This document shows positions 1 through 7,001 of a stretch of DNA of 9,404 bases, one piece after another. The stretch comes from an uncultured Collinsella sp. (GTDB taxonomy: Bacteria > Actinomycetota > Coriobacteriia > Coriobacteriales > Coriobacteriaceae): contig USAY01000073.1 in assembly GCA_900552755.1 (NCBI GenBank), positions 1-9,404 on the forward strand, read 5' to 3'. Each line of letters begins with the position of its first letter. The stretch's first letter is position 1. The position numbers and the translations under genes were made by a program. The notes beneath the pieces are model-generated. The model had not been told where the DNA came from, ran no database searches, and worked only from the letters and a program-made list of their open reading frames with translations.

Positions 1-1126
1 CGGGCGCGAACGTCAGGCCGCCCTTCTTTTCGCCGGCGACCGACTCGGCCATATCCACGCCAAACGAATCCAGGCGCTGCGACGGAATAGACACGCGTAT
101 ACCCGTATCCTCCAGGCGACGGTTGAGCCTGCCGAGCACGTCGCGAATGCAGGAGTGGTCGGTCGTGGAAAGCGAGGTCAGCGACACCTCGTCATAGCCG
201 GTCTTTTCCAGACCCTGAATCACCGACGAGACGATCTGGTCGGCCGAGCGCTCGCGCACCGGGCGATACGTCATGCCGGCCTGACAAAAACGACAGCCGC
301 GGGCGCAGCCGCGCAGGATCTCGATAGACAGGCGGTCGTGAACCAGCTGCGCATAGGGCACGCACGACTGCGACAGCGGATTCGTGGCGCCGAAATCCTC
401 AACGACGCGCTTGTAGACCACGGTCGGCGCATCCTTGCCTTCACGCGGCACGGTGTAGCCATGCGGCGAGCAGGGCTCGTCGTGACGAACCTCATAGAGC
501 GACGGCACGTAGTTGCCGGCAATGGATGCAAGCTGCTCGACAATCTGCGCGCGCGGGACCCCTTCGTCACGCAGGCGGCGATGCAGCTGGCAGGTCTCGA
601 GCAGCGATTCCTCGCCCTCACCGATGAGGATGGCATCGAAGAAGGCCGCGTACGGCTCGGGGTTGTACACCGAGGGACCGCCGGCAATGATGATGGGGTC
701 GTCTTCGCCTCGGTCAGCCGCCAACAGTGGAATGCCAGCGAGGTCGAGTGCCTCGAGGAAGTTCGTCACCGCCATCTCGTGCGGCACATGCAGACCGACG
801 ATATCAAACGAAGCGACCGGCGCTGCACCCTCGAGCGAGAGCAGCGGAATGCCCGCCTCGCGCATAGCGTCACCCATATCGGGCCACGGCACATAGCCAC
901 GCTCGCAGGAGATGCCCTCGGCCTGGTTAAGGATGTTGTAGAGGATGGCGATACCCTGGTTGGGCAGACCGACCTCGTACACATCCGGATAGATCAGGCA
1001 GCAACGGTAGTCGGCATCGGCCTTGGAAAGCGTGCCCCACTCGTGATCGATATAGCGACTCGGCTTCTCGACCTTGGCGAGCAACGGCTCAATTAAATGA
1101 AAACAGTCTTGGTATGCAACGCGCAA
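1..1126 (-). CDS. Radical SAM protein, TIGR03960-like, N-terminal 375 residues (3' end outside window)
   Basis: This frame is open from a TTG at 1126-1124 to the window edge, giving 375 residues with no stop. The radical SAM cluster motif C-A-R-G-C-R-F-C is at residues 274-281; C274, C278 and C281 should hold the [4Fe-4S] cluster that binds S-adenosylmethionine. It is followed by Q-A-G-M-T-Y-R-P-V-R-E-R-S, which I associate with the TIGR03960 family. Before it, roughly residues 38-200, lies an alpha/beta region resembling the B12-binding-like part of such enzymes, with Y-P-D-V-Y-E-V-G-L-P, G-G-P-S-V-Y-N-P-E-P and I-G-E-G-E-E. Family members often carry or adjoin a DUF2344 (TIGR03936) domain, and their substrate is not established; that part would lie beyond the window. 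There is no usable ATG. The TTG sits 7 bases after AGGGG, and its frame begins M-R-V-A-Y-Q-D-C-F-H. The gene is 10 bases downstream of the DUF697 gene and probably cotranscribed with the elongation genes. Family call is confident; function unknown. Confidence 0.88.
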   Translation of the reverse strand, partial: MRVAYQDCFHLIEPLLAKVEKPSRYIDHEWGTLSKADADYRCCLIYPDVYEVGLPNQGIAILYNILNQAEGISCERGYVPWPDMGDAMREAGIPLLSLEGAAPVASFDIVGLHVPHEMAVTNFLEALDLAGIPLLAADRGEDDPIIIAGGPSVYNPEPYAAFFDAILIGEGEESLLETCQLHRRLRDEGVPRAQIVEQLASIAGNYVPSLYEVRHDEPCSPHGYTVPREGKDAPTVVYKRVVEDFGATNPLSQSCVPYAQLVHDRLSIEILRGCARGCRFCQAGMTYRPVRERSADQIVSSVIQGLEKTGYDEVSLTSLSTTDHSCIRDVLGRLNRRLEDTGIRVSIPSQRLDSFGVDMAESVAGEKKGGLTFAP

Positions 1127-1133
1127 CGGAAAA

Positions 1134-1138
1134 CCCCT
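1134..1138 (-). promoter_or_regulatory. Ribosome binding site for the radical SAM gene, fused to the upstream stop codon
   Basis: On the minus strand the sequence reads TAGGGG, then 7 bases, then TTG. The TAG is the stop codon of the DUF697 gene, and AGGGG is the Shine-Dalgarno core. This decides the TTG start at 1126, because no ATG or GTG with a better-placed site is present. A ribosome that terminates there sits on the next initiation site, so coupling is likely. Confidence 0.7.
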
Positions 1139-2066
1139 AAGCAGCGAGATCTGATGCGTCCTGATAGGACGCCATAGGACGGGTAGCGCCCGCGACCGTG
1201 GTCACCAGATCGCGAACGCGGGAGAACGTGGCAGTGACCACCTCGTTGGCACGGCTGTAGTCGACATCGCGCTCGTAGAGCGAAACGAGCGCACGGCCCA
1301 TGCCATAGGTGCCCGCGGCGGCAGTGAGCGCCTTGACGGCAAACCCAATATGCGGCGTCTGCTTGACAAGTGCGCGGGTGACCGCTCGGATCACAAGACC
1401 GCCGGCAAGCACGCCCGCGACCTCGTAGCCGCGCTCAGGCTTAATGCCGCGTCCAAAGACGGCAGCGAGCTCAAAGAGCATACCCACCTGCGCCAGCGCC
1501 ATAACGGGATAATCGGCGCCCGGCAAAAACACCAGCGCACCGGTCGCCATATTGGTGAGCGCGCACGAGGTGATGATACGATTGGCCGCCGCGATACGCA
1601 TGAAGGCAAAGTTCGCCGCAAAAGCCGTTTCCTTGTCGGTGCGATCGAGAATCCAGCGGGCAAGCGTCTCGAGCAGATACGTCTTATCGGTTGCCGCTAC
1701 CACGCCGAGCATGGGCGTGGACTCCTCGATAAACGGCACCTCCACAGCAGACTCGGCAAGCACGCACACGGGCGCGCCGGCGATCACGAGCTCCTGCACG
1801 GCACTCTCCAAGCGGTCGGAACCACACGAGAGCACCAGCACCACATCGGTATCGGTCTTTGGAGCAATTCGCTCCTCCCCCAGACGCTCGACGCGCACAA
1901 TGCCCGAGGTCGTCTGCGGCACAAAGGCGTCACGCACCGTCTCGGCCAGAAAGCGCGAGGCGGACGAATCCAGATAGACCGAGACGCGCACCGGCGTATC
2001 GGAATCCTTCTTAACGGACGCGCCCATCTTAAAAGCGCGGGTCAGCTTATCTACGGGAATTTTCAT
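1137..2066 (-). CDS. DUF697-domain membrane protein with a degenerate GTPase-like N-terminal half
   Basis: The product has 309 residues. About residues 150-265 look like DUF697 (YcjF/GTPase-associated family): a helical region with two or three hydrophobic stretches, including I-T-S-C-A-L-T-N-M-A-T-G-A, then L-P-G-A-D-Y-P-V-M-A-L-A-Q-V-G-M-L, and a Gly/Ala-rich T-A-A-A-G-T-Y-G-M-G near 248-257. Residues 25-145 form an alternating strand/helix region (V-R-V-S-V-Y-L near 26, D-V-V-L-V-L-S near 74, A-P-V-C-V-L-A near 98, G-V-V-A-A-T-D near 121) that could be a G-domain remnant. No P-loop GxxxxGK[S/T] or NKxD motif is visible, so GTP binding is not expected. The ATG has GGAGGGG 6 bases upstream. 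It lies 18 bases after rodA and 10 before the radical SAM gene, inside the elongation operon, so a role at the membrane in envelope growth is plausible but unproven. The domain call is from memory of the family pattern. Confidence 0.85.
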   Translation of the reverse strand: MKIPVDKLTRAFKMGASVKKDSDTPVRVSVYLDSSASRFLAETVRDAFVPQTTSGIVRVERLGEERIAPKTDTDVVLVLSCGSDRLESAVQELVIAGAPVCVLAESAVEVPFIEESTPMLGVVAATDKTYLLETLARWILDRTDKETAFAANFAFMRIAAANRIITSCALTNMATGALVFLPGADYPVMALAQVGMLFELAAVFGRGIKPERGYEVAGVLAGGLVIRAVTRALVKQTPHIGFAVKALTAAAGTYGMGRALVSLYERDVDYSRANEVVTATFSRVRDLVTTVAGATRPMASYQDASDLAA

Positions 2067-2084
2067 AGCAAACCCCTCCAGCGG

Positions 2085-3311
2085 TTACGCGGCGCCCGAA
2101 CGATGCCGCCATATGGATTGTACGATACCCACCGTCAGCAGCTGAATCATCATCGAAGACGAACCGAAGCTAATAAACGGTAGCGGAATACCGGTAATCG
2201 GCATCATGCCGATGCACATGCCGATGTTCTCGAAGGTCTGGAACGCCCACATGCCAACGATGCCAACACACGAAAGACGCAAAAACAGAGACTCGCACTT
2301 AAAGGCAACGCGGATCGTCGAGAAGATGAGCAGCACGTACAAGCACAGCAGCAAAAAGGAACCGCAAAAGCCAAAGGTCTCGGACAGGAAGGCGAAGACG
2401 AAGTCGGTGTGGAACTCAGGCAGAAAGCCGCCGGCCGACTGCGTCGCATGGCCCAAACCCTTACCAAAGAAGCCGCCCGAGCCAACGGCGATAAGCGACT
2501 GCTGCAGGTTGTAGGCATCATCCGAATCGGCATTATCGGGGTCGATAAAGACCGTCAGACGGTTCATCTGATACTGCTTGATGAGCACATCGTGGCCGAG
2601 CAACGAATCAAAGACCGAATCGAGCGCCAGGACGAGGGCCACCAGGCCCACGAGCAGGGCCAGGGTCGACAGCACCCATTCGCGGCGCGCACCGCTCATA
2701 CAAATGACGATGGCGCCCGAAACCAGCACGACCAGGCCCGAGCCCAGGTCACCCATGGCAACGACGGCCAAAAACGGAATAGACAGCATGCCGCAGAGCT
2801 TGACGTAGTCGCGAACGGTATCGATGCGACCGTTATACTGCGAACCAAGCGTAGCAATAAAGAAGATGGTGATGAGCTTGGCAAGCTCAACCGGCTGGAA
2901 TGTCAAGCCGATACCGGGAATCTTGATCCAACCCGTCATGCCCAGACCGCCCGTATAGGACAGACCCGGAATCTTGGGCGAGAAGATCACGATCAGGTCG
3001 ATGACGAGCAACGCCGTCGAGAAATTGGAAATACCGCGAAGGTCGGTACGCCAGACGAGCACCGCCAGCACCGCTCCGATGCCAATTCCCAGCAGATGGC
3101 GTGAGAACGAAGCATCGGCCTTAAACTGCGAAGCCGACCAGATAATGATGGCACCGTAGGCGACGAGCGCCACTGTAGCCACGAGCACACCGATATGCAC
3201 CTTTTGGCGAAACGTGCCGCGCGAGGCCGAAAGTTGCTTGTTGACGCGGTCCAGGCTGCTGCGAGAGCCGGTCTTGGTTGAACGGAACAGATCCGCCGGA
3301 GAAAAATCCAT
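2085..3311 (-). CDS. rodA: RodA, SEDS peptidoglycan glycosyltransferase of the elongasome
   Basis: RodA polymerises lipid II into glycan strands during side-wall growth and works as a pair with PBP2, encoded just upstream. The 408-residue product is polytopic, with about ten hydrophobic segments starting near residue 38 after a cytoplasmic, basic N-terminus (residues 1-37). SEDS hallmarks are G-L-T-F-Q-P-V-E-L-A-K at 135-145, the region R-L-T-V-F-I-D-P to G-S-G-G-F-F-G-K-G at 251-285, and L-P-E-F-H-T-D-F at 297-304. D303 aligns with the essential aspartate of this loop (E. coli RodA D262). The C-terminal signature M-P-I-T-G-I-P-L-P-F-I-S-F-G-S-S-S is at 370-386. The ATG is 5 bases after AGGAGG, and that site overlaps the mrdA stop codon. 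RodA rather than FtsW is chosen because of the mrdA and mreBCD neighbours. Length is normal for the family apart from the longer N-terminal tail. Confidence 0.97.
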   Translation of the reverse strand: MDFSPADLFRSTKTGSRSSLDRVNKQLSASRGTFRQKVHIGVLVATVALVAYGAIIIWSASQFKADASFSRHLLGIGIGAVLAVLVWRTDLRGISNFSTALLVIDLIVIFSPKIPGLSYTGGLGMTGWIKIPGIGLTFQPVELAKLITIFFIATLGSQYNGRIDTVRDYVKLCGMLSIPFLAVVAMGDLGSGLVVLVSGAIVICMSGARREWVLSTLALLVGLVALVLALDSVFDSLLGHDVLIKQYQMNRLTVFIDPDNADSDDAYNLQQSLIAVGSGGFFGKGLGHATQSAGGFLPEFHTDFVFAFLSETFGFCGSFLLLCLYVLLIFSTIRVAFKCESLFLRLSCVGIVGMWAFQTFENIGMCIGMMPITGIPLPFISFGSSSMMIQLLTVGIVQSIWRHRSGAA

Positions 3312-3316
3312 CGCAA

Positions 3317-3322
3317 CCTCCT
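3317..3322 (-). promoter_or_regulatory. Ribosome binding site for rodA, fused to the mrdA stop codon
   Basis: The minus strand reads TAGGAGG, then 5 bases, then the rodA ATG. The TAG ends mrdA, so the strong AGGAGG core begins inside that stop codon. This suggests coupled synthesis of PBP2 and RodA, which function as a complex. Confidence 0.75.
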
Positions 3323-5390
3323 ATCGAACCGAAGAATCGCCCGAGGCCGAAGAGGTATCGGGCTCGTCATAAATCACGCCGAGCACGTCGCGCACGACAT
3401 GCATCGCGGTATCTGAGCCACCGCCGCCCTGCTCCAGGACGGTAGCGATGACATACTTGGGGTCATCGGCCGGTGCATAGGCGCAGAACCACGCGTATTC
3501 ATCCTCGCCACTTTTCTCGCCCGTGCCCGACTTGCCGTATACCTGCGGCGTCAGGGTGCCAAAGTGAGCCGCCAGGGACGTCGATGCCGTGTAAATCACG
3601 TCGTGCATGCCGTTGCGAACAAGAGCCAAATCCGAATCGCTGTTGATCTTGGCCTCCAGGCGCTTCTTCTTGCCCTTGCCGTTGTACTTATAGGCATCGC
3701 CGTCGCCATCGCGCGACACGGCAGACAAAAACACGTGAGGCACGTACTGTTTGCCGCCGTTGGCAAGACCCATATAGGCACACGCCATCTGCAGGGGCGT
3801 CACCAGGATGTCACCCTGACCGATGGCAATGTTGGTCATATCGCCGGCATTCCACTTGCGGTCCTCGGCAGATGCGTCGGTGAAGTACGACTCTTTCCAC
3901 TCGGCATCGGGAATACGGCCCGCGCCCTCACTCGGCAGATCGATACCGCAGGTCTTGCCTAGACCCCAGCGACGAAAGACCTCCTGCAGACCCTCGGGAT
4001 GTTGCTCGTCATAAAAGAACGCCTTGCCCATGTCGTAGAAGACAGGGTCGCACGAGTTGGCGATACCCGACTGCAGCGTCATGGTGCCGTGGCCGGAATG
4101 CAGCCAGCAGTACTTGCCCCACGACTTGCCCAGACCCGTCCAATAACCCGTGCAGTTGGTCGTCTGCCCCGACGTGTAGGTTCCAAACTCAAGACCGGCC
4201 AGTGCCGAGAGCGGCTTGATGGTCGAGGCCGACATGTACTGTCCGCTAATGGCGCGGTTGAGCAGCGGGTGGGAACCCTTGTCATCATTGAGCTCGGTCC
4301 ACACGTCATTTGAGACGCCGCCGATAAAGACGGACGGATCGAACTTGGGCTGGCTCGCCATGCCCAGGATCTCGCCATTGTTGGGATCGAGACACACTAC
4401 AGCGCCGTTGCCGGCATTGCTGTAGCCAGTGGTCTTGGCAAGCTCGATAGCGCTCGCCAGCGCCGTCTCGCAGGCCTGCTGGATCTTAAGGTCGAGCGTG
4501 AGCTTAATGTCAGAGCCGGCCTTCGCGGGCACGGCGCCGGCCTGACCGGTCACATTGCCCGAGGCATCGACCTTGACGGTCTGCTCGCCACGAATACCCT
4601 GCAGCAGGTTTTCGTAGTAGCTCTCAACGCCCGCCTGGCCCACGATATCGCCCGACTGGTACGTAATCTTGCCAGCAGAAGCATCATCATCGCCAGAGGT
4701 TTTCTTATTCTGGGCCTCGAGCTGCTCGGAGGTAATGGTGCCGGTATAGCCCAAGATATGGCATGCCGTCTCGCCATATGGATACTGGCGCTCGGTACGC
4801 TCGGCAATCTTGACGCCCGGGAACTCGCCGGCATGCTCCTGAATATAGGCAACCGTGGAGCGACGGACGTCCGTCGCGATGGTATGCAGGCTCTGAGCGC
4901 CCTCTGTATTGTCCTGAATATTACGAAGGACCGCCACGTAAGGCATTCCAAGCACGTTGGCAAGATGGCGAACCAGAACCTCATCCTCGGCAAGGTCGCG
5001 GTAGGCCACGACAGCAAGTGAGGGACGGTTCTGGACAAGCGCCACGCCATTGCGGTCGAGGATGCGACCGCGCACAGCGGGTGTTGTAACGGTGCGAGTC
5101 TGATTACTATTGGCCTGCTTCTCGTAATAGTCCGATGAGACCATCTGCATGCCCCACAGCTTGACGGCAAGCGCCGCAAACATCGCGCCCACACCCGTGG
5201 TGAGGATGGAAAAGCGGCCCTTAAAGGCGGTCGACGCGGTATTGCCCTCGCCCTCGGTGGCGCGCGGGGCCGTTCCATGCTGCGTATCGTAGGTAAAACG
5301 GGAATCGCCACGACGCATGACGACCAGCGCGACCACGATGGCCACAACCAGCACGATACCGGCGATAATAACCGTCATCTGGGAAGACAT
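3321..5390 (-). CDS. mrdA: PBP2, class B elongasome transpeptidase (MrdA) with an extra N-terminal membrane segment
   Basis: PBP2 cross-links new side-wall peptidoglycan together with RodA. The product has 689 residues. Two hydrophobic segments are seen, at about 6-25 and 60-82, whereas the family usually has one; M-R-R-G after the first and K-G-R before the second put the loop between them in the cytoplasm. The pedestal domain starts near 104 (A-V-R-G-R-I-L-D-R-N-G). The transpeptidase domain, from about 295, carries all three catalytic motifs: S-T-I-K with nucleophile S389 and K392, S-C-D at 446-448, and K-S-G-T-G at 620-624. The residues before S389 are Y-M-S-A rather than the usual Y-P-P-G. 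C412, C428, H431 and H434 lie between motifs 1 and 2, where E. coli PBP2 has a zinc site, but the fit is not proven. The ATG is 7 bases after GGGGAGG. The tail from 676 is Ser/Asp-rich. Neighbours mreD and rodA confirm the elongation paralogue. Confidence 0.96.
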   Translation of the reverse strand: MSSQMTVIIAGIVLVVAIVVALVVMRRGDSRFTYDTQHGTAPRATEGEGNTASTAFKGRFSILTTGVGAMFAALAVKLWGMQMVSSDYYEKQANSNQTRTVTTPAVRGRILDRNGVALVQNRPSLAVVAYRDLAEDEVLVRHLANVLGMPYVAVLRNIQDNTEGAQSLHTIATDVRRSTVAYIQEHAGEFPGVKIAERTERQYPYGETACHILGYTGTITSEQLEAQNKKTSGDDDASAGKITYQSGDIVGQAGVESYYENLLQGIRGEQTVKVDASGNVTGQAGAVPAKAGSDIKLTLDLKIQQACETALASAIELAKTTGYSNAGNGAVVCLDPNNGEILGMASQPKFDPSVFIGGVSNDVWTELNDDKGSHPLLNRAISGQYMSASTIKPLSALAGLEFGTYTSGQTTNCTGYWTGLGKSWGKYCWLHSGHGTMTLQSGIANSCDPVFYDMGKAFFYDEQHPEGLQEVFRRWGLGKTCGIDLPSEGAGRIPDAEWKESYFTDASAEDRKWNAGDMTNIAIGQGDILVTPLQMACAYMGLANGGKQYVPHVFLSAVSRDGDGDAYKYNGKGKKKRLEAKINSDSDLALVRNGMHDVIYTASTSLAAHFGTLTPQVYGKSGTGEKSGEDEYAWFCAYAPADDPKYVIATVLEQGGGGSDTAMHVVRDVLGVIYDEPDTSSASGDSSVR

Positions 5391-5397
5391 CTACGGG

Positions 5398-5404
5398 CCT
5401 CCCC
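5398..5404 (-). promoter_or_regulatory. Ribosome binding site for mrdA, fused to the mreD stop codon
   Basis: The minus strand reads TAGGGGAGG, then 7 bases, then the mrdA ATG. TAG is the mreD stop. This strong, well-spaced site supports the long N-terminus of PBP2, including the extra membrane segment, over any internal start. Confidence 0.75.
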
Positions 5405-5970
5405 TATTTGAGCTTGCGGGTCTTGGGCTTAAAGCGCATACCCGTCTGGCGTCCGCCACGTGCGGAGAATCCATAGCCGGACTGCGGCACGACGCCGGAC
5501 ATCAAAAACGGAATGGCAACCAGACCCGTCAGGATCGAAGACGGCAACGCATGCCCAAAGATCGCCACGACAAAGCTCGTCTCCAAACCCATAAACAGCA
5601 AGATGATGCTGTAGATCACATTAATGACGAGCGCAAAGGCGCCCACGGTGATGCCGCGCGCACTCGGAGTACCGCCCGTCTGACCGACGGCGCTGTGCAC
5701 CAGGGCAAAAGAGCCCACGGTCAGCAAGAGCGACATAACGCCCACCGGCACGGCAGCGGACAGGTCATAAAACAAGCCGCTGCAAAAACCGCACACGACG
5801 GCACGGGTCGGGTCGCCCGAGAACACGCTTAGGCACACCAGGATAATCATGAAGTTGACGCGACCGCCCGCAATGGAGATCTGCGGTGCCAGGCCTGCCT
5901 GCAGCAGCACGCACACGATGGCGGCGATCACAAACGTACGGGAGCTCATCCCCTGCTCGTGTAGATCCAT
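5404..5970 (-). CDS. mreD: MreD, polytopic rod-shape-determining membrane protein
   Basis: MreD is a small integral membrane subunit that works with MreC to link MreB filaments to the peptidoglycan synthases; its mechanism is poorly defined. From the start chosen here the product has 188 residues with about five or six hydrophobic segments (near 12-28, 36-51, 54-71, 77-95, 106-128 and 132-156) and a basic C-terminal tail ending K-P-K-T-R-K-L-K. Family features seen are R-V-N-F-M-I-I-L near 37-44 and G-F-C-S-G-L-F-Y-D-L near 61-70, matching the usual MreD G-F-x-x-G-L-x-x-D region. Two ATGs compete. The one at 5976 is 1 base from the GGGGG site; the one at 5970 is 7 bases away, like the neighbouring genes, so I chose 5970 (190 residues if 5976 is used). 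Identification rests on weak conservation plus its position between mreC and mrdA. Confidence 0.93.
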   Translation of the reverse strand: MDLHEQGMSSRTFVIAAIVCVLLQAGLAPQISIAGGRVNFMIILVCLSVFSGDPTRAVVCGFCSGLFYDLSAAVPVGVMSLLLTVGSFALVHSAVGQTGGTPSARGITVGAFALVINVIYSIILLFMGLETSFVVAIFGHALPSSILTGLVAIPFLMSGVVPQSGYGFSARGGRQTGMRFKPKTRKLK

Positions 5971-5977
5971 GGACATG

Positions 5978-5982
5978 CCCCC
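5978..5982 (-). promoter_or_regulatory. Ribosome binding site for mreD, fused to the mreC stop codon; decides the start
   Basis: The minus strand reads TAGGGGGCATGTCCATG, where TAG is the mreC stop. The first ATG leaves a spacer of 1 base after the G-run, too short for normal initiation; the second leaves 7 bases. The second ATG (5970) is therefore the likelier mreD start. Confidence 0.6.
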
Positions 5983-6980
5983 TATTCGCTCGAGCCAGAA
6001 TCGGTCGTCTCGGACGTGTCGGAACTGTCATCCGAGCTCTCGTCCTTCGTCTTGGTCGCAGCGTCGCGCGACGTTCCCTGCGGCGTGCTGTTGGCCGTGC
6101 TCACGTCCTCATCCGAGGCCGATTGTTCGTCGGTCAGCGAGGTGATGACCAGCACTTCCTCGTTGTTCTCGGCCGTGGTCTGAGCGCGCACCACAATGGT
6201 GTAGTACACGTCGTTTGCCGATTTCTCAACCGACGAGACGGTGCCGAGCGGTAGACCCTTGGGGAACACGCCACCGATGCCCGAGGTCACGATGATGTCG
6301 CCAACCTTAACATCGGAGTCGACGCTCACGTACTCAAGACGCAGCGTGCCGTCAGCCTGACCCTGCAGCATGCCCTGGGCGCGCGTGTCCTGCACCATGG
6401 CGGACACGCCCGAGTTCTCGTCGCCAATCAGGCGCACGGTAGAGGTCTTGGCCGATACCTCGATAATCTGGCCGATAACACCGGCAGAACTCGTCACGGG
6501 CATGTTGATGGTAAGGCCGTCGGCAGAGCCCTTGTCGATGGTTACGGTCGAGGTCCAGGCATCGCCCGAGGCACCAACGATACGAGCAGCGGTCGATTTG
6601 AGGTTGTAGGTCGACTGCAGCCCGACCAGCCCCTCCAGACGCTCGGCGGTCTTTTGAGCCTCGGAGAGCTCAGCAACCTTAGAGGTCAGCTCCTCGTTTT
6701 GCTTCTTGAGCTCGTCGAGCGTGTCCTGCGACGCCGTAAGGTTAGAGAACACGTTGCCGATGGCATTGAAAGGAGCCGCCACAGCCGAACCCACAAAGCG
6801 CACCGGCGAGGTAATCGTCGTTACGCCCGAACGCACGGCATGAATCGGTCCTGCCTCGCCCTCGCGGATGTAAAACGTGAGCAGCAACACCGAAATCAGG
6901 CTGAAAACAATCAACGGGCGCATACCCGTTGATTGTCGCTTGGTATTCAGATTTGTGGAGAAACCCGATGATCGTGCCAA
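5982..6980 (-). CDS. mreC: MreC, bitopic rod-shape-determining protein
   Basis: MreC spans the membrane once and its extracellular part forms a filament-prone beta domain that activates PBP2/RodA. The 332-residue product has a basic cytoplasmic N-terminus, a membrane helix near 21-38 (I-V-F-S-L-I-S-V-L-L-L-T-F), a coiled coil near 84-118 (D-E-L-K-K-Q-N-E-E-L and on), and the two-part MreC beta domain from about 130 to 282, including A-R-I-V-G near 132, V-G-D-I-I-V-T-S-G at 226-234 and F-P-K-G-L-P-L-G at 239-246. Residues 283-332 are a tail of Ser, Thr, Asp and Glu, predicted disordered. The start is TTG at 6980-6978 with AGGTGG 7 bases upstream; going further upstream in frame meets the mreB stop, so no longer form is possible. 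It is 21 bases after mreB, and its own stop codon overlaps the mreD ribosome binding site. Confidence 0.96.
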   Translation of the reverse strand: MARSSGFSTNLNTKRQSTGMRPLIVFSLISVLLLTFYIREGEAGPIHAVRSGVTTITSPVRFVGSAVAAPFNAIGNVFSNLTASQDTLDELKKQNEELTSKVAELSEAQKTAERLEGLVGLQSTYNLKSTAARIVGASGDAWTSTVTIDKGSADGLTINMPVTSSAGVIGQIIEVSAKTSTVRLIGDENSGVSAMVQDTRAQGMLQGQADGTLRLEYVSVDSDVKVGDIIVTSGIGGVFPKGLPLGTVSSVEKSANDVYYTIVVRAQTTAENNEEVLVITSLTDEQSASDEDVSTANSTPQGTSRDAATKTKDESSDDSSDTSETTDSGSSE

Positions 6981-6987
6981 ATGGAAT

Positions 6988-6993
6988 CCACCT
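6988..6993 (-). promoter_or_regulatory. Ribosome binding site for mreC (TTG start)
   Basis: AGGTGG lies 7 bases before the TTG at 6980. There is no ATG or GTG near it in this frame, and the frame is closed upstream by the mreB TAA, so the site fixes the start. Confidence 0.6.
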
Positions 6994-7001
6994 TTTGGAA
7001 A

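Noticed and set aside
155..1096. 313-codon plus-strand open frame
   Set aside because: It lies opposite the radical SAM gene, whose cysteine motif and continuous open frame are clear. The Arg/His-rich translation is typical of a shadow frame in GC-rich DNA.
1350..2183. 277-codon plus-strand open frame crossing the DUF697 gene and the end of rodA
   Set aside because: It crosses a gene junction on the other strand, is rich in Arg and His, and has no family features.
2409..3104. 231-codon plus-strand open frame inside rodA
   Set aside because: rodA has full SEDS conservation over this span; the opposite frame is a compositional by-product.
5968..5976. First ATG (5976) as the mreD start
   Set aside because: It is 1 base from the Shine-Dalgarno G-run, while the ATG at 5970 has the 7-base spacing used by mrdA, mreC and the radical SAM gene. 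Not fully excluded.
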